From Neorhizobium galegae bv. orientalis str. HAMBI 540 (GTDB lineage: Bacteria > Pseudomonadota > Alphaproteobacteria > Rhizobiales > Rhizobiaceae): a stretch of 64,000 nucleotides of DNA. Both the position numbers and the translations under genes were made by a program. The stretch lies in contig NZ_HG938353.1 of assembly GCF_000731315.1 (NCBI RefSeq), positions 2,108,001 to 2,172,000 of the forward strand, given 5' to 3'. Below, piece by piece: positions 12,244-20,905 of the stretch. Under the pieces are notes generated by a model that searched no databases, was not told the origin of the DNA, and was given only the letters and a program-made list of their open reading frames with translations. Each line of letters starts with the position of its first letter. Position 1 is the first letter of the stretch.

Positions 12244-13245
12244 TTGAAAGCCATCGTCACTGCACCGGGCGGATTGGATGCCCTGAAGCTCGTCGATCTG
12301 CCGGATCCGGGAAAGCCGGGCCGGGGCGAAATCCGGGTGGCGCTGCATGCGAGTTCGATCAATTTCCATGACCTGAGCGTCGCAAGCGGCCGCACGCCGA
12401 CCGATGGGCGGGTGCTGATGGCCGATGGCGCCGGCGTGGTCGAGGAAGTCGGCGAAGGGGTGAGCGAGTTCAGGCCGGGCGACCATGTGGTCTCCTGCTT
12501 CTTTCCGGACTGGCAGGACGGTCCGCCGCTGCCGGGCGGTTTTTCGCGCACGCCGGGCGATGGCATCGACGGGTTCGCGACGGAATATGTGGTGCGGCCG
12601 GCGGCGGCCTTCACGCTGTCGCCAAAAGGGTTCAGCCATGTGGAGGCGGCGACGATCACCACGGCCGGCCTCACCGCCTGGCGGGCGCTGGCGGAGCTTG
12701 GGCGACTGAAGCCCGGCGAGACGGTGCTGGCGCTCGGCACGGGCGGCGTGTCGATCTATGCGCTGCAGATCGCGAGAGCCATGGGCGCGCGGGTGGCGAT
12801 CACCTCCTCCTCGAACGACAAGCTGGAGCGTGCCAGAAAACTCGGGGCCGAATTTACGGTCAACTACAAGGACCAAGCCGACTGGGGCAAGCAGGTCTTC
12901 GACTGGACCGGCGGCCGCGGCGTCGACCATGTGGTGGAAGTCGGCGGCCCCGCGACGCTCGGACAGTCCATCCAGGCGGTGAAGATGGGCGGCCATATCG
13001 CCATGATCGGCGTACTGACCGGGGCGCGCGGCGAAGTGCCGACCGCGGCGCTGATGGGCAAGCAGGCGGTTCTGTCCGGCATTCTGGTCGGTAGCCGCCG
13101 GCAGCAGCAGGATTTCGTCCGGGCGCTCGATACGGGCCTCGTCCGGCCGGTGATCGACCGGGTGTTCCCGCTCGAAAAACTCGCCGACGCCTTCCGATAC
13201 GAGATGAGCGGCAGCCATTTCGGCAAGATCGGCATCGCGTGGTGA
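12244..13245 (+). CDS. MDR-family NAD(P)-dependent alcohol dehydrogenase / quinone oxidoreductase
   Basis: 333 residues starting at a TTG preceded by AGGGGAGGAATTC. The medium-chain GroES-like domain spans residues 1-130 (KAIVTAPGGLDALKLVDLPDP; LHASSINFHDLSVASG; GDHVVSCFFPDWQDG). The Rossmann domain has ETVLALGTGGVSIYALQIARAMGARVAITSSS, and GGRGVDHVVEVGGPATLGQS follows. The catalytic-zinc Cys and structural-zinc Cys cluster of classical alcohol dehydrogenases are not visible (SSINFHDL at the first site), so it is probably a zinc-independent reductase. It sits 81 bases ahead of the peptidase gene and could be co-transcribed with it. Confidence 0.88.
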   Translation: MKAIVTAPGGLDALKLVDLPDPGKPGRGEIRVALHASSINFHDLSVASGRTPTDGRVLMADGAGVVEEVGEGVSEFRPGDHVVSCFFPDWQDGPPLPGGFSRTPGDGIDGFATEYVVRPAAAFTLSPKGFSHVEAATITTAGLTAWRALAELGRLKPGETVLALGTGGVSIYALQIARAMGARVAITSSSNDKLERARKLGAEFTVNYKDQADWGKQVFDWTGGRGVDHVVEVGGPATLGQSIQAVKMGGHIAMIGVLTGARGEVPTAALMGKQAVLSGILVGSRRQQQDFVRALDTGLVRPVIDRVFPLEKLADAFRYEMSGSHFGKIGIAW

Positions 13246-13326
13246 TCGGTCGGGCAGAGGTTCTGCTTGCGGAGAACCCCTGCTCCGGTTACCTCGGGTC
13301 AAACCCGGCAATCAGGGAGCGGCCCC

Positions 13327-14472
13327 ATGTTTCTCACCAATCAGGACGTCATCGAGCTCACCGCATGGCGGCGCAAGCTGCATGCCATGCCGGAGATTTC
13401 CAGCGAGGAGATCGCGACGGCGGCAGAGGTGCAAGGGTTCCTGGCTGACACGAAGCCGGATCGGGTTGTGTCGGGCCTCGGCGGCACGGGCGTCGCGGTT
13501 ATCTATGACAGCGGCCTTCCCGGCCCGACCGTTCTGTTCCGCGCCGAGCTGGACGCGCTGCCGATCGAGGAGATCGGCACGCCGGACCATCGTTCGAAAA
13601 TCCCCGGCAAGGGCCATATGTGCGGCCACGACGGTCACATGACCATGCTTGCGGCGCTGGGGCGGCAGTTCGGCCGGGAAAGGCCGAAACGCGGCCGCGT
13701 CATCCTGCTCTTCCAGCCGGCCGAGGAGACAGGCGCCGGCGCGGCGGCCGTCATCGCCGACGAAAAATTCCAGCAACTGGCGCCGGATTATAGTTTTTCC
13801 CTGCACAACATGCCGGGCCTACCGCTCGGCCATGCCTGGCTGAAGGACGGCATCGTCAACTGCGCCTCGCGTGGCCTGAAGATCGTGCTGTCCGGCCGCA
13901 CCGCGCATGCCTCCATGCCGGAGACCGGCATTTCGCCGGTGCCGGCGGTGGCAGCGCTGATGCCGGCGCTGACGGCTCTGAGCCAGGGCTCGATCGCAAC
14001 CGGCGACATGGTGCTGGCCACGTTGACGCATGCCTCGGTCGGCGAACCGGCCTTCGGGATTGCGCCCGGCCATGCCGAAGTCTGGGTAACGTTGCGCACC
14101 ATGACCGATGGCCAGATGCAGGCGTTGACGACCAAGGCCGAGCACCTAGTCCGCGAGGTCGCAGCCGCCGGCGGTCTCGGATACGCGATGGACTATCACG
14201 ACATCTTCGGCCATTGCGAAAACCATGCGGAAGCTGCCGCCCTGCTGCGCGCGGCGATGGAAGCCGAAGGCATCTCGCACGAGGCGGGAGAAACGATGCG
14301 CGGCTCGGAGGATTTCGGCCGGTTCGCAACCGTGTCGAAATCGGCGATGTTCTTCCTCGGTGCCGGCGAAAACATGCCGAACCTGCACAATCCGAACTAT
14401 GATTTTCCCGACGATCTGATCCCGATCGGCACGAAAATCTTCATGCGCTTGGCGAGGGATATTCTCGGCTGA
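13327..14472 (+). CDS. M20 family amidohydrolase / hippurate hydrolase-like peptidase
   Basis: 381 residues from MFLTNQDVIELTAWRRKLHAMPE, with AGGGAGCGGCCCC before the ATG; an upstream TTG start gives an unlikely extension. Metal-binding and catalytic motifs of the M20D amidohydrolases are present: MCGHDGHMTMLAALG, FQPAEETGAGAAAVIAD, the SLHNMPGLPLGH His, a dimerisation domain starting with ASRGLKIVLSGRTAHASMPE, and MRGSEDF near the C-terminus. It should cleave N-acyl amino acids or similar amides in the cytoplasm. The exact substrate cannot be read from sequence. Confidence 0.9.
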   Translation: MFLTNQDVIELTAWRRKLHAMPEISSEEIATAAEVQGFLADTKPDRVVSGLGGTGVAVIYDSGLPGPTVLFRAELDALPIEEIGTPDHRSKIPGKGHMCGHDGHMTMLAALGRQFGRERPKRGRVILLFQPAEETGAGAAAVIADEKFQQLAPDYSFSLHNMPGLPLGHAWLKDGIVNCASRGLKIVLSGRTAHASMPETGISPVPAVAALMPALTALSQGSIATGDMVLATLTHASVGEPAFGIAPGHAEVWVTLRTMTDGQMQALTTKAEHLVREVAAAGGLGYAMDYHDIFGHCENHAEAAALLRAAMEAEGISHEAGETMRGSEDFGRFATVSKSAMFFLGAGENMPNLHNPNYDFPDDLIPIGTKIFMRLARDILG

Positions 14473-14499
14473 AGTTGGGCCGGAGGAGACGACGCCCGA

Positions 14500-15870
14500 T
14501 CAGGCGTCGTTGTTGCCGAACAGCTTGGCCACGAAGCCGCCATTGGTGCCGCGGCCGGGGCGCTTGCCGTCCCACTTGGGTACGATCACCATATGGGTGA
14601 TATCGCCACGCTGGAAGGCTTTCAGGAACGCGTTGTAGTCGGCAAAGGCGACGCAGCCATGCGAGTCGCCGCGCACCCGGAGCAGAAAGCTGTGGGCGAG
14701 CAGGCCGGTGCGGCCCTGCGGCGCCCTGCCGTCGACCGGCGTCAGGCGGATCGCGGCAACGCCGTGGAACAGCGTTTCGCGCATCGACAGCTTATAGGTG
14801 CCCGGCGGCGTCGGACCACGCATCGTCACATGCGTAAAGTTCGGGTTGTCGCGCATTTTGCCGATGCCGGAATGGGCTTCGAGCTTCGAGCCGTTCGGCA
14901 TATAGACCATGCCGCCGGAGATATCGTAGACGGCCACTTTCGTACCGATTCCGGGCCAGGCCGGCGCGGATTGCGAGGGACGGGTCGGCTCCTCGCGCAT
15001 CGGATTGTCGGGCTTGGCAAAGGCGAGCGCGGTCGGCTTGTCGTCGCCGTCAGCCGCCCTGGAGGGCTTTTGCGGCGCGACCGCGGCGATGGCAGCAAGC
15101 GCTGCCGGCTTGGCGGGCTTGTCAGAGGCAGATCCCGGGCGGATCACGGGCAGCGGGCCGGCCTTCGGCAGGGCGTAGGAAGGTGCCGCCGGCACGGCTT
15201 CCTCGACCACCGCGACTTCGCTTTCGTCGGAGCCGTCGTCCGCGTCTTCGTCAAGCGCCGCCATCTCGACAGGCTTCATGTCCTTAAGCCCGGCAACGGT
15301 GGTGACCGTCTCGGCATCCTGGATCATATCCGGCAAGGTTGCGCCGGCGCGCGGCGCCACGACGACGAGGTTTTCCATCGCAGGCGCGAGCACGGCGCGG
15401 ATGGCGTTGGCATCCGGGCGGATCTTTTCGAGAGCGGCAAACTGCTGTTCGTGTTCCTGATGCCGTGCGGCCTTCGCCATCGCGACATTGAGCGTCTGCT
15501 TGACGGCCGAAATATCCGGCTTGCGGGCCTCGAGAGCCGCTACATCGGCGCCAGCCAGACGCTTGCCCTTCGGATCGGCGGGCGCGCTGCCGGGCAGGCG
15601 GGAGAATTTCGAGACGTCGATTTCTCGCTCACGCGAAACGGCGGCGGGAGCCGCAAGGGCGATCGGTCTTGTCAGTGCCGTTTCGAACTTGACGTCGGAA
15701 GCCGACTTCACCGCGGTCGCCATGGTAACCATCGACGCACCCATCAGGGCTGCGACCGTCAGGCCGAAACCGACCGTGACATTGACCAGGAGAGAGCGGG
15801 ATTTCTTGCGGCGTTGCGGAACTTTGCCTGCCTGCCTGCCATTCACCGACGTCTGGACCGAACGCGCCAT
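14500..15870 (-). CDS. Membrane-anchored DUF2778 protein (L,D-transpeptidase-like / Tlde1-type fold)
   Basis: 456 residues. A basic N-terminus (PQRRKKSR) is followed by a TM helix at about 27-50, a long low-complexity Ala/Pro/Lys periplasmic linker to about residue 300, then a catalytic-type domain. That domain includes VAVYDISGGMVYMPNGSKLEAHSG, a conserved HSFLLR and GDSHGCVAF with Ser, His, Gly and Cys at about 403-406. The His plus SHGC arrangement is that of L,D-transpeptidase/YkuD-like enzymes and of the DUF2778 family. The likely role is cutting or cross-linking peptidoglycan stem peptides in the periplasm. An alternative GTG start lies one codon upstream. Confidence 0.82.
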   Translation of the reverse strand: MARSVQTSVNGRQAGKVPQRRKKSRSLLVNVTVGFGLTVAALMGASMVTMATAVKSASDVKFETALTRPIALAAPAAVSREREIDVSKFSRLPGSAPADPKGKRLAGADVAALEARKPDISAVKQTLNVAMAKAARHQEHEQQFAALEKIRPDANAIRAVLAPAMENLVVVAPRAGATLPDMIQDAETVTTVAGLKDMKPVEMAALDEDADDGSDESEVAVVEEAVPAAPSYALPKAGPLPVIRPGSASDKPAKPAALAAIAAVAPQKPSRAADGDDKPTALAFAKPDNPMREEPTRPSQSAPAWPGIGTKVAVYDISGGMVYMPNGSKLEAHSGIGKMRDNPNFTHVTMRGPTPPGTYKLSMRETLFHGVAAIRLTPVDGRAPQGRTGLLAHSFLLRVRGDSHGCVAFADYNAFLKAFQRGDITHMVIVPKWDGKRPGRGTNGGFVAKLFGNNDA

Positions 15871-16635
15871 CACTCGTTACCCGAACCGTTACTCACACGG
15901 GCAGGCATCGCTTCCGCGAGACTGCCGAAACAACCCCGACGAGCATTGAGCAAGAAGAAAACCTGCTCAATGCCGCCAATCGACTGCATGTGAGGATGAA
16001 CGATTATGGTAACCAATGTCTTTACGTCGCCCCGATTTGGTTTCGGTGGTGCACATAAAAGCGCATGCCGTCGGAAGTTTAACCGAAATGCGGCAACAGG
16101 GTGTCCCCCTCGGCGCGCTTTAAGGCAGGTCAAGCCAACGACCGTTGCTGTTTAGCCACAAAATCTCATTCTTTCAAGGCTTATCACAATTTTTATACCA
16201 TTTCTCTTTCTGCCCTCCGCCGGCCCTCGGACACATATTCGACCAGCAGGGTCTTGGCAGTGTCCATGACTGCCCGCACCCGAGGTGTATACCGAAGCCT
16301 TTCAGAGAGGTCGGACAGGTCTCCGCAGCATGCGAAATCTTGGGTCGAAAACAGCAGATCCGCTCCTTGTCACCGGTCGCTCCGAACCCGAAAACAGCCC
16401 GATCCCGAGCTCGCTTTGAATGCTCGACAGCGTTGTAGAGACTGAGTTCCGCCCGCATCACCATCGCCCTCTCGCGGCGTTTTTCCGCCCTCACAAAACG
16501 GCCGGATGACCCTTGATCCCGGGTGGACGGAGGGCGACAGAACCACGCTGACTGCTGCGCTGCAAAACATATCGGCCTTGATCCTGCCCTTCACCCTTGG
16601 CATCCTCCAGCCATCCAGGATTCGGAGGACGACCG
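15871..16635. other. Intergenic region with an inverted repeat and a coding-like remnant
   Basis: About 765 bases between the transpeptidase-like gene and pncA. It holds a perfect inverted repeat at 15943-15973 (listed separately). It also holds an open minus-strand frame of 58 codons at 16193-16369 with coding-like codon use but no normal start codon near its upstream end. No RNA gene is recognised. Confidence 0.4.
15943..15973. repeat. Perfect 10-base inverted repeat upstream of the DUF2778 gene
   Basis: GCATTGAGCA at 15943-15952 and TGCTCAATGC at 15964-15973 with an 11-base A-rich spacer. It lies 73-103 bases upstream of the DUF2778 gene start, a position that fits a repressor operator or a leader hairpin. 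Confidence 0.5.
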
Positions 16636-17262
16636 ATGAAAGCGCTGCTCCTGATCGACATCCAGAACGGCTTTTGCCCGGGCGGCAACCTGCCCGTGGC
16701 CCACGGCGACGAGATCGTGCCGGTCGCAAACCAGCTGATAGACGGCGGCGGTTACGACGTCATCGTCGCCTCGCAGGACTGGCACCCGGAAAACCATGGC
16801 AGCTTTGCCTCACGGCATCCGGGCAAGAAGCCGTTCGACATGGGCGAACTGTCCGGCCAGCCGCAGGTCTTGTGGCCCGACCATTGCGTGCAGGGCACGC
16901 CGGATGCGGAATTCCATCCCGACCTCAACATCGATGCCGTCGACTATATCCAGCAGAAGGGCGAGAACCCTGCTGTCGACAGCTATTCCGCCTTCCGCGA
17001 CAACGACCAGGCCGCAACAACGGGCCTCGCCGGCTATCTCGGAGCCCAGCAGGTGACCGAACTCGATCTTTGCGGGCTCGCAACCGACTATTGCGTGAAA
17101 TTTTCCGCTCTTGACGCCGTGGAAATGCTGCCGGGCGTAAAAGTGCGCTTCATCGAGGATGCCAGCCGTGGCATCGATCCGGAAGGCGTGAAGAGCGCCA
17201 TCGCCGAGATGAGAGCAAAAGGCATCGGCATCGTTTCGAGCAAGGACATCCTCGCCGACTGA
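16636..17262 (+). CDS. pncA: Nicotinamidase / pyrazinamidase PncA
   Basis: 208 residues. It shows the isochorismatase-like hydrolase fold with the nicotinamidase residues: Asp8 in LLIDIQNGFCPGG, the metal-binding DWHPENHGSF, LWPDHCVQGT, and the catalytic Cys at about residue 153 in LCGLATDYCVKFSALDA. It hydrolyses nicotinamide to nicotinate and ammonia in NAD salvage. CGGAGGACGACCG precedes the ATG; an upstream in-frame start exists but lacks such a site. It stands alone, with azlC 119 bases downstream on the same strand. Confidence 0.95.
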   Translation: MKALLLIDIQNGFCPGGNLPVAHGDEIVPVANQLIDGGGYDVIVASQDWHPENHGSFASRHPGKKPFDMGELSGQPQVLWPDHCVQGTPDAEFHPDLNIDAVDYIQQKGENPAVDSYSAFRDNDQAATTGLAGYLGAQQVTELDLCGLATDYCVKFSALDAVEMLPGVKVRFIEDASRGIDPEGVKSAIAEMRAKGIGIVSSKDILAD

Positions 17263-17381
17263 TCGGCGGCATCGAGGGCGCCGGAGCTCCATAGTTCAGC
17301 GGAATCGATCGTTCCATCAGCCCAATTGAATTGCGCGAGGTCCCGCAGGGCTCTAAAGCCGGTGCGAAAAGGATTTATCCA

Positions 17382-18101
17382 ATGAATCGCAGCGAATTCA
17401 ACCTGGGTGTCAGGGGTGGGCTTATCATCGCCCTCTCCTCGGCGCCCTTCGCGGTGCTGTTCGGCGCCGTGGCAAGCGACAACGGCCTCTCGGTCATGGA
17501 AGCCGGGCTGATGAGCGCGACAGTCTATGCCGGCGCCAGCCAGCTCGTCGGCATCGAGCTTTTCGGCCACCATGTGGCGCCGTGGCTGATCGTGCTCTCC
17601 GTCTTCGCCGTCAATTTTCGCCATATCCTCTATTCGGCGGCGCTGACCCGATACATTACCCATTTCACGCCGGTCCAGAAATTCTTCACCTTCTTCGTGC
17701 TGACGGATCCGCAATTCGCGGAAGCCGTGAAGCGCGGCGAAAGCGGCCAGGGCGTCAGCTTCCGATGGTATATCGGCTTCGGCGCTGCGATTTATTTCCC
17801 CTGGCTGTTCTTCAGCGTCGTTGGCGCGTTTTTCGGGCGGATGATGGGCGATCCGCGGTCGCTTGCGATCGACGTGCTGCTGCCGGTCTATTTCCTCGGT
17901 CTGGTCATCGGCTTCCGCCGCAAGCCGGGCTTTTATCCGGTGGTGGTGGCAAGCGCGCTCGGTTCGGTGCTCGGCTATCATTTCGTCGGCTCGCCCTGGC
18001 ATGTCAGCATCGGTGCTGCGGTCGGGGTCGTCGTCGCAGCGTTCCTGCCGCTGTCCACCGATTCCGTGCCAGCGAACGCCGCCGCCGAGATGGAGAGCTG
18101 A
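17382..18101 (+). CDS. azlC: AzlC family branched-chain amino acid exporter, large subunit
   Basis: 239 residues from MNRSEFNLGVRGGL, mostly hydrophobic with about six to seven TM segments. The family signature region SATVYAGASQLVGIELFGHHVAPWLIVLSVFAVNFRHILYSAAL is intact. AzlC with AzlD forms a small two-component exporter for branched-chain amino acids or their analogues. The start at 17382 matches the hydrophobic N-terminus; the frame is open further upstream. azlD begins one base after the stop codon, so the pair is co-transcribed. Confidence 0.92.
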   Translation: MNRSEFNLGVRGGLIIALSSAPFAVLFGAVASDNGLSVMEAGLMSATVYAGASQLVGIELFGHHVAPWLIVLSVFAVNFRHILYSAALTRYITHFTPVQKFFTFFVLTDPQFAEAVKRGESGQGVSFRWYIGFGAAIYFPWLFFSVVGAFFGRMMGDPRSLAIDVLLPVYFLGLVIGFRRKPGFYPVVVASALGSVLGYHFVGSPWHVSIGAAVGVVVAAFLPLSTDSVPANAAAEMES

Positions 18102-18102
18102 C

Positions 18103-18417
18103 ATGAGCGACCTCATCTCGATGGACATGGTTCTGCTGATATTGGCCGCCGCGGTCGCGACCTACCTTACCCGCATCGGCGGGTATGTGCTGATCACCCG
18201 GATGAAGACGATCCCGCCGCGCATGGAGCAGGCTCTCAACGCCGTGCCGGCAGCAGTCCTGACCACGCTCGTCGCCCCCGCCTTCTTCAACGGCGGCTGG
18301 GACGTCAAGATCGCCATGCTGGCCGCGCTCGTGGTCGGCATCCGGTATCCGGGTCTCTTGCTACTCGGCGCCGGCTGGGCGGCAGCGATGATCTGCCGCC
18401 ACCTCCTGGGCTTCTGA
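18103..18417 (+). CDS. azlD: AzlD family exporter small subunit
   Basis: 104 residues with three to four TM segments (VLLILAAAVATYLTRIGGYVL, an amphipathic NAVPAAVLTTLVAPAFF, then LAALVVGIRYPGLLLLGAGWAAAMI). Length and the RIGGYVL segment fit AzlD, the partner of AzlC. Translation is probably coupled to azlC. The gene ends 15 bases before the convergent aminopeptidase gene. Confidence 0.92.
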   Translation: MSDLISMDMVLLILAAAVATYLTRIGGYVLITRMKTIPPRMEQALNAVPAAVLTTLVAPAFFNGGWDVKIAMLAALVVGIRYPGLLLLGAGWAAAMICRHLLGF

Positions 18418-18432
18418 TTAACGGCACCTGCT

Positions 18433-20265
18433 TCAGGAAAGCGGCTCTGTCGCCTTTACCAGCCAGGTCTTGACCGCCTCGTCGTCGATCAGCGGCAGCA
18501 GCTTTTCGCGCACGGCGGCGTGGTAGCCGTTCAGCCAGCCGAGTTCCTCGGCGGTCATTAGGTCAGGCAGCACGAGGCGGCGGTCGATCGGGCACCAGGT
18601 CAGCGTCTCGAAGGCGAGCATCGGCTGGTCGCCGCCGTCGATATCCTCGGCCGCCTTCACATAGATCAGGTTCTCGATGCGGATCCCGAAGGAGCGGGGA
18701 CGATAATAACCAGGCTCGTTGGAGAGGATCATGCCGGGCAGCAGTTCCTGGGTCGCCAGCCGTGAGATCCGCTGCGGTCCCTCATGCACCGAGAGATATG
18801 AGCCGACGCCGTGGCCGGTGCCATGTGCATAGTCGCCGCCGGCCTTCCAGAGCGCGATGCGGGCGAGCGGATCGAGATCACAGCCGCGGGTGCCCTTCGG
18901 AAACCGCGCCGTGCTGATGCCGATCATGCCCTTCAGCACCAGCGTGAAGAAACGCTTGTGTTCTTCGGGCACCGCGCCGACCGCGACCGTGCGGGTTATG
19001 TCGGTCGTGCCGTTGACATATTGCGCGCCCGAATCGACCAGGAAAAGCTCGCCGGCTTCGAGCTTGCGGTTGGTCTCGGTCGTCACCCGGTAGTGGATGA
19101 CCGCGCCGTGTTCGCCCGCGCCGGAGATCGTATCGAAGGAAATGTCCTTCAGCGGGTTCTGCATGTTTTGGCCGATGCGGGCGCGGGTCGCCTCCAGCGC
19201 CTTGACCGCATCGATCTCGGTGATCGTGCCGGGCGCCTGGGCGTCGAGCCAGCAGAGATATTCGACCATCGCCGCGCCATCCTGCAGATGCGCCTTGGCC
19301 GAGCCGTCGAGCTCCTCGCGGTTCTTGCAGGCGCGCGGCAGTTTTGCCGGATCGGAAGCCTCGACCACCTCGCCGCCGGCGGCCGTGATCGCTTTGGTGA
19401 GCGCCAGCGGCGTCAACTCGGGATCGATCAGGATCTTTGCGCCGTCCGCCGAGAAGGCCGCAAGCCGCGCCAGGAATTCCGAAGGCGGGCGCTGCACGCA
19501 AATCTGAGCCAGGTAGGCGGCCTGTTCGATGCCGGTCTTCATCTGATCAAGAAAGATTTCCGCCTTGCCCTCGGCCGGGATGATCGCCCGCGACAGCGGA
19601 TAGGGCGTGTGCGGCACGTCATCGCCGCGGATGTTGAAGATCCAGGCGACCGATGTCGGGTCGGCGATGACCACCGCGCCCGCCCCCTTCTCCTTCACCT
19701 GGCTCGCAATCGCCGCAATCTTCTCGCTCGCCAGGGTGCCGGCATGCTCCTGTTTCTGGATCGACACGGCGCCGAGCGGCTCGGCGGGACGATCGGCCCA
19801 GATCGCGTCGAGCGGATTGGCGTCGAGCAGCACCAGCGAACCGCCGATCTCGGCAAGCGCCTTTTCCAGCCGCCGCACTTCCGCGCCCGCATGCAGCCAC
19901 GGATCGATACCGAGCCGGAAACCTTTGGCGCCGTGGCGCGGCAGCCAGACATGCGGCGGTTCGTTGACGAGATCGCCAGCGGTGAACATCGAGCCGTCCA
20001 CCTGTTCGGCAAGCTGGGTGACGTAACGTCCATCGACGAAAACGATAGCCTCACGTTGCGTGATGAGCGCCATGCCGGCCGATCCGGTGAAACCGGTGAG
20101 CCAGGACAGGCGTTCGGCGGAGGCCGGCACGTATTCGCCCTGGTATTCATCGGCACGGGGAATAAGAAAACCGTCAATGCCGAGATCGGCGAATTTCGCC
20201 CTGAGCGCGCTGACGCGATCGCGGCCGAACTGCGGGGCGGACTTCACTTCGAAGGATTGGAACAT
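18433..20265 (-). CDS. Xaa-Pro aminopeptidase, M24B family
   Basis: 610 residues from MFQSFEVKSAPQFG; this length fits the three-domain eukaryotic-type aminopeptidase P group rather than the shorter PepP. Two creatinase-like N-terminal domains (about 1-160 and 165-320) precede the pita-bread catalytic domain. The metal ligands are in VDSGAQYVNGTTDITRTV (two Asp), HGTGHGVGSYLSVHEGP (His), SNEPGYY (Glu) and FGIRIENL (Glu). It removes N-terminal residues preceding proline. The frame is open 45 bases upstream, but the residues there are atypical. Confidence 0.93.
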   Translation of the reverse strand: MFQSFEVKSAPQFGRDRVSALRAKFADLGIDGFLIPRADEYQGEYVPASAERLSWLTGFTGSAGMALITQREAIVFVDGRYVTQLAEQVDGSMFTAGDLVNEPPHVWLPRHGAKGFRLGIDPWLHAGAEVRRLEKALAEIGGSLVLLDANPLDAIWADRPAEPLGAVSIQKQEHAGTLASEKIAAIASQVKEKGAGAVVIADPTSVAWIFNIRGDDVPHTPYPLSRAIIPAEGKAEIFLDQMKTGIEQAAYLAQICVQRPPSEFLARLAAFSADGAKILIDPELTPLALTKAITAAGGEVVEASDPAKLPRACKNREELDGSAKAHLQDGAAMVEYLCWLDAQAPGTITEIDAVKALEATRARIGQNMQNPLKDISFDTISGAGEHGAVIHYRVTTETNRKLEAGELFLVDSGAQYVNGTTDITRTVAVGAVPEEHKRFFTLVLKGMIGISTARFPKGTRGCDLDPLARIALWKAGGDYAHGTGHGVGSYLSVHEGPQRISRLATQELLPGMILSNEPGYYRPRSFGIRIENLIYVKAAEDIDGGDQPMLAFETLTWCPIDRRLVLPDLMTAEELGWLNGYHAAVREKLLPLIDDEAVKTWLVKATEPLS

Positions 20266-20521
20266 AGGCTTGAGTTTCCGGGCTGCTTGATTCCGAGAGG
20301 CTGCGATCATGTTAGCCGATCTTCGGCAGACATTGCCAGCCGAGCCGGAGATGATCGGCGATTGTGCATCTGCTCAATGCGTTTGGCGCCGACATAGCCT
20401 TCATATGCAGCAAACGCATACCACCAATGAGAGAACCCCTCTCACTGTGCGGTGCAGCAATCGCTATATTCACATCATCGAACGGGCGCCGAACAAGGCC
20501 CGTATCAAAAGGATCGCTTCC

Positions 20522-20695
20522 ATGGCCAACTCTTTCTTCCGCAATGCCTTCAACCGCATGGTCGAAGCTCGCGAGCGTCAGGTTGCCCGTTACGTCAACG
20601 GCGCCCTGCTGGGCCTTGACGACGAAACGCTGAAGGGCCTCGGCACCAGCCGTGAAGAACTGCGCCGCAAGGGCGCCCAGAACTACGTATTCTAA
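20522..20695 (+). CDS. DUF1127 small basic protein
   Basis: 57 residues, MANSFFRNAFNRMVEARERQ at the N-terminus and an LLGLDDETLKGLGTSREELRRKG core. The Arg-rich helix followed by LDD.TL..LGisR.El matches the DUF1127 family (YjiS-like), which in alphaproteobacteria includes small regulators affecting RNA turnover and phosphate/carbon metabolism. Divergent from the aminopeptidase gene. A TATATT box lies about 50 bases upstream. The last codons are duplicated after the stop (CTACGTATTCT twice, 14-base period). Confidence 0.85.
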   Translation: MANSFFRNAFNRMVEARERQVARYVNGALLGLDDETLKGLGTSREELRRKGAQNYVF

Positions 20696-20826
20696 GCTAC
20701 GTATTCTGATCATTTGGCCGGCGCGGGCTCTCCTCCCTCACCCGCCCCGGCTATCAGGATACGAGGCCCGCTCGAGCATCTCCCTCCTCACGCTCGCGGG
20801 TAGATCAGTTTCAGAACTGATCGCAA

Positions 20827-20852
20827 GGCGGCGCCACCGGTGCCGCCTTTTT
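20827..20852 (+). terminator. Rho-independent terminator after the DUF1127 gene
   Basis: GGCGGCGCC-ACC-GGTGCCGCC followed by TTTTT. A GC-rich hairpin with a T-run, 130 bases after the DUF1127 stop, reading on the plus strand just before the convergent prmA gene. Confidence 0.75.
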
Positions 20853-20905
20853 GCTGTCCGGCCCCAGAAGTCATGCGAAGAATTCAATACTGCACCGCAA
20901 ACCAG

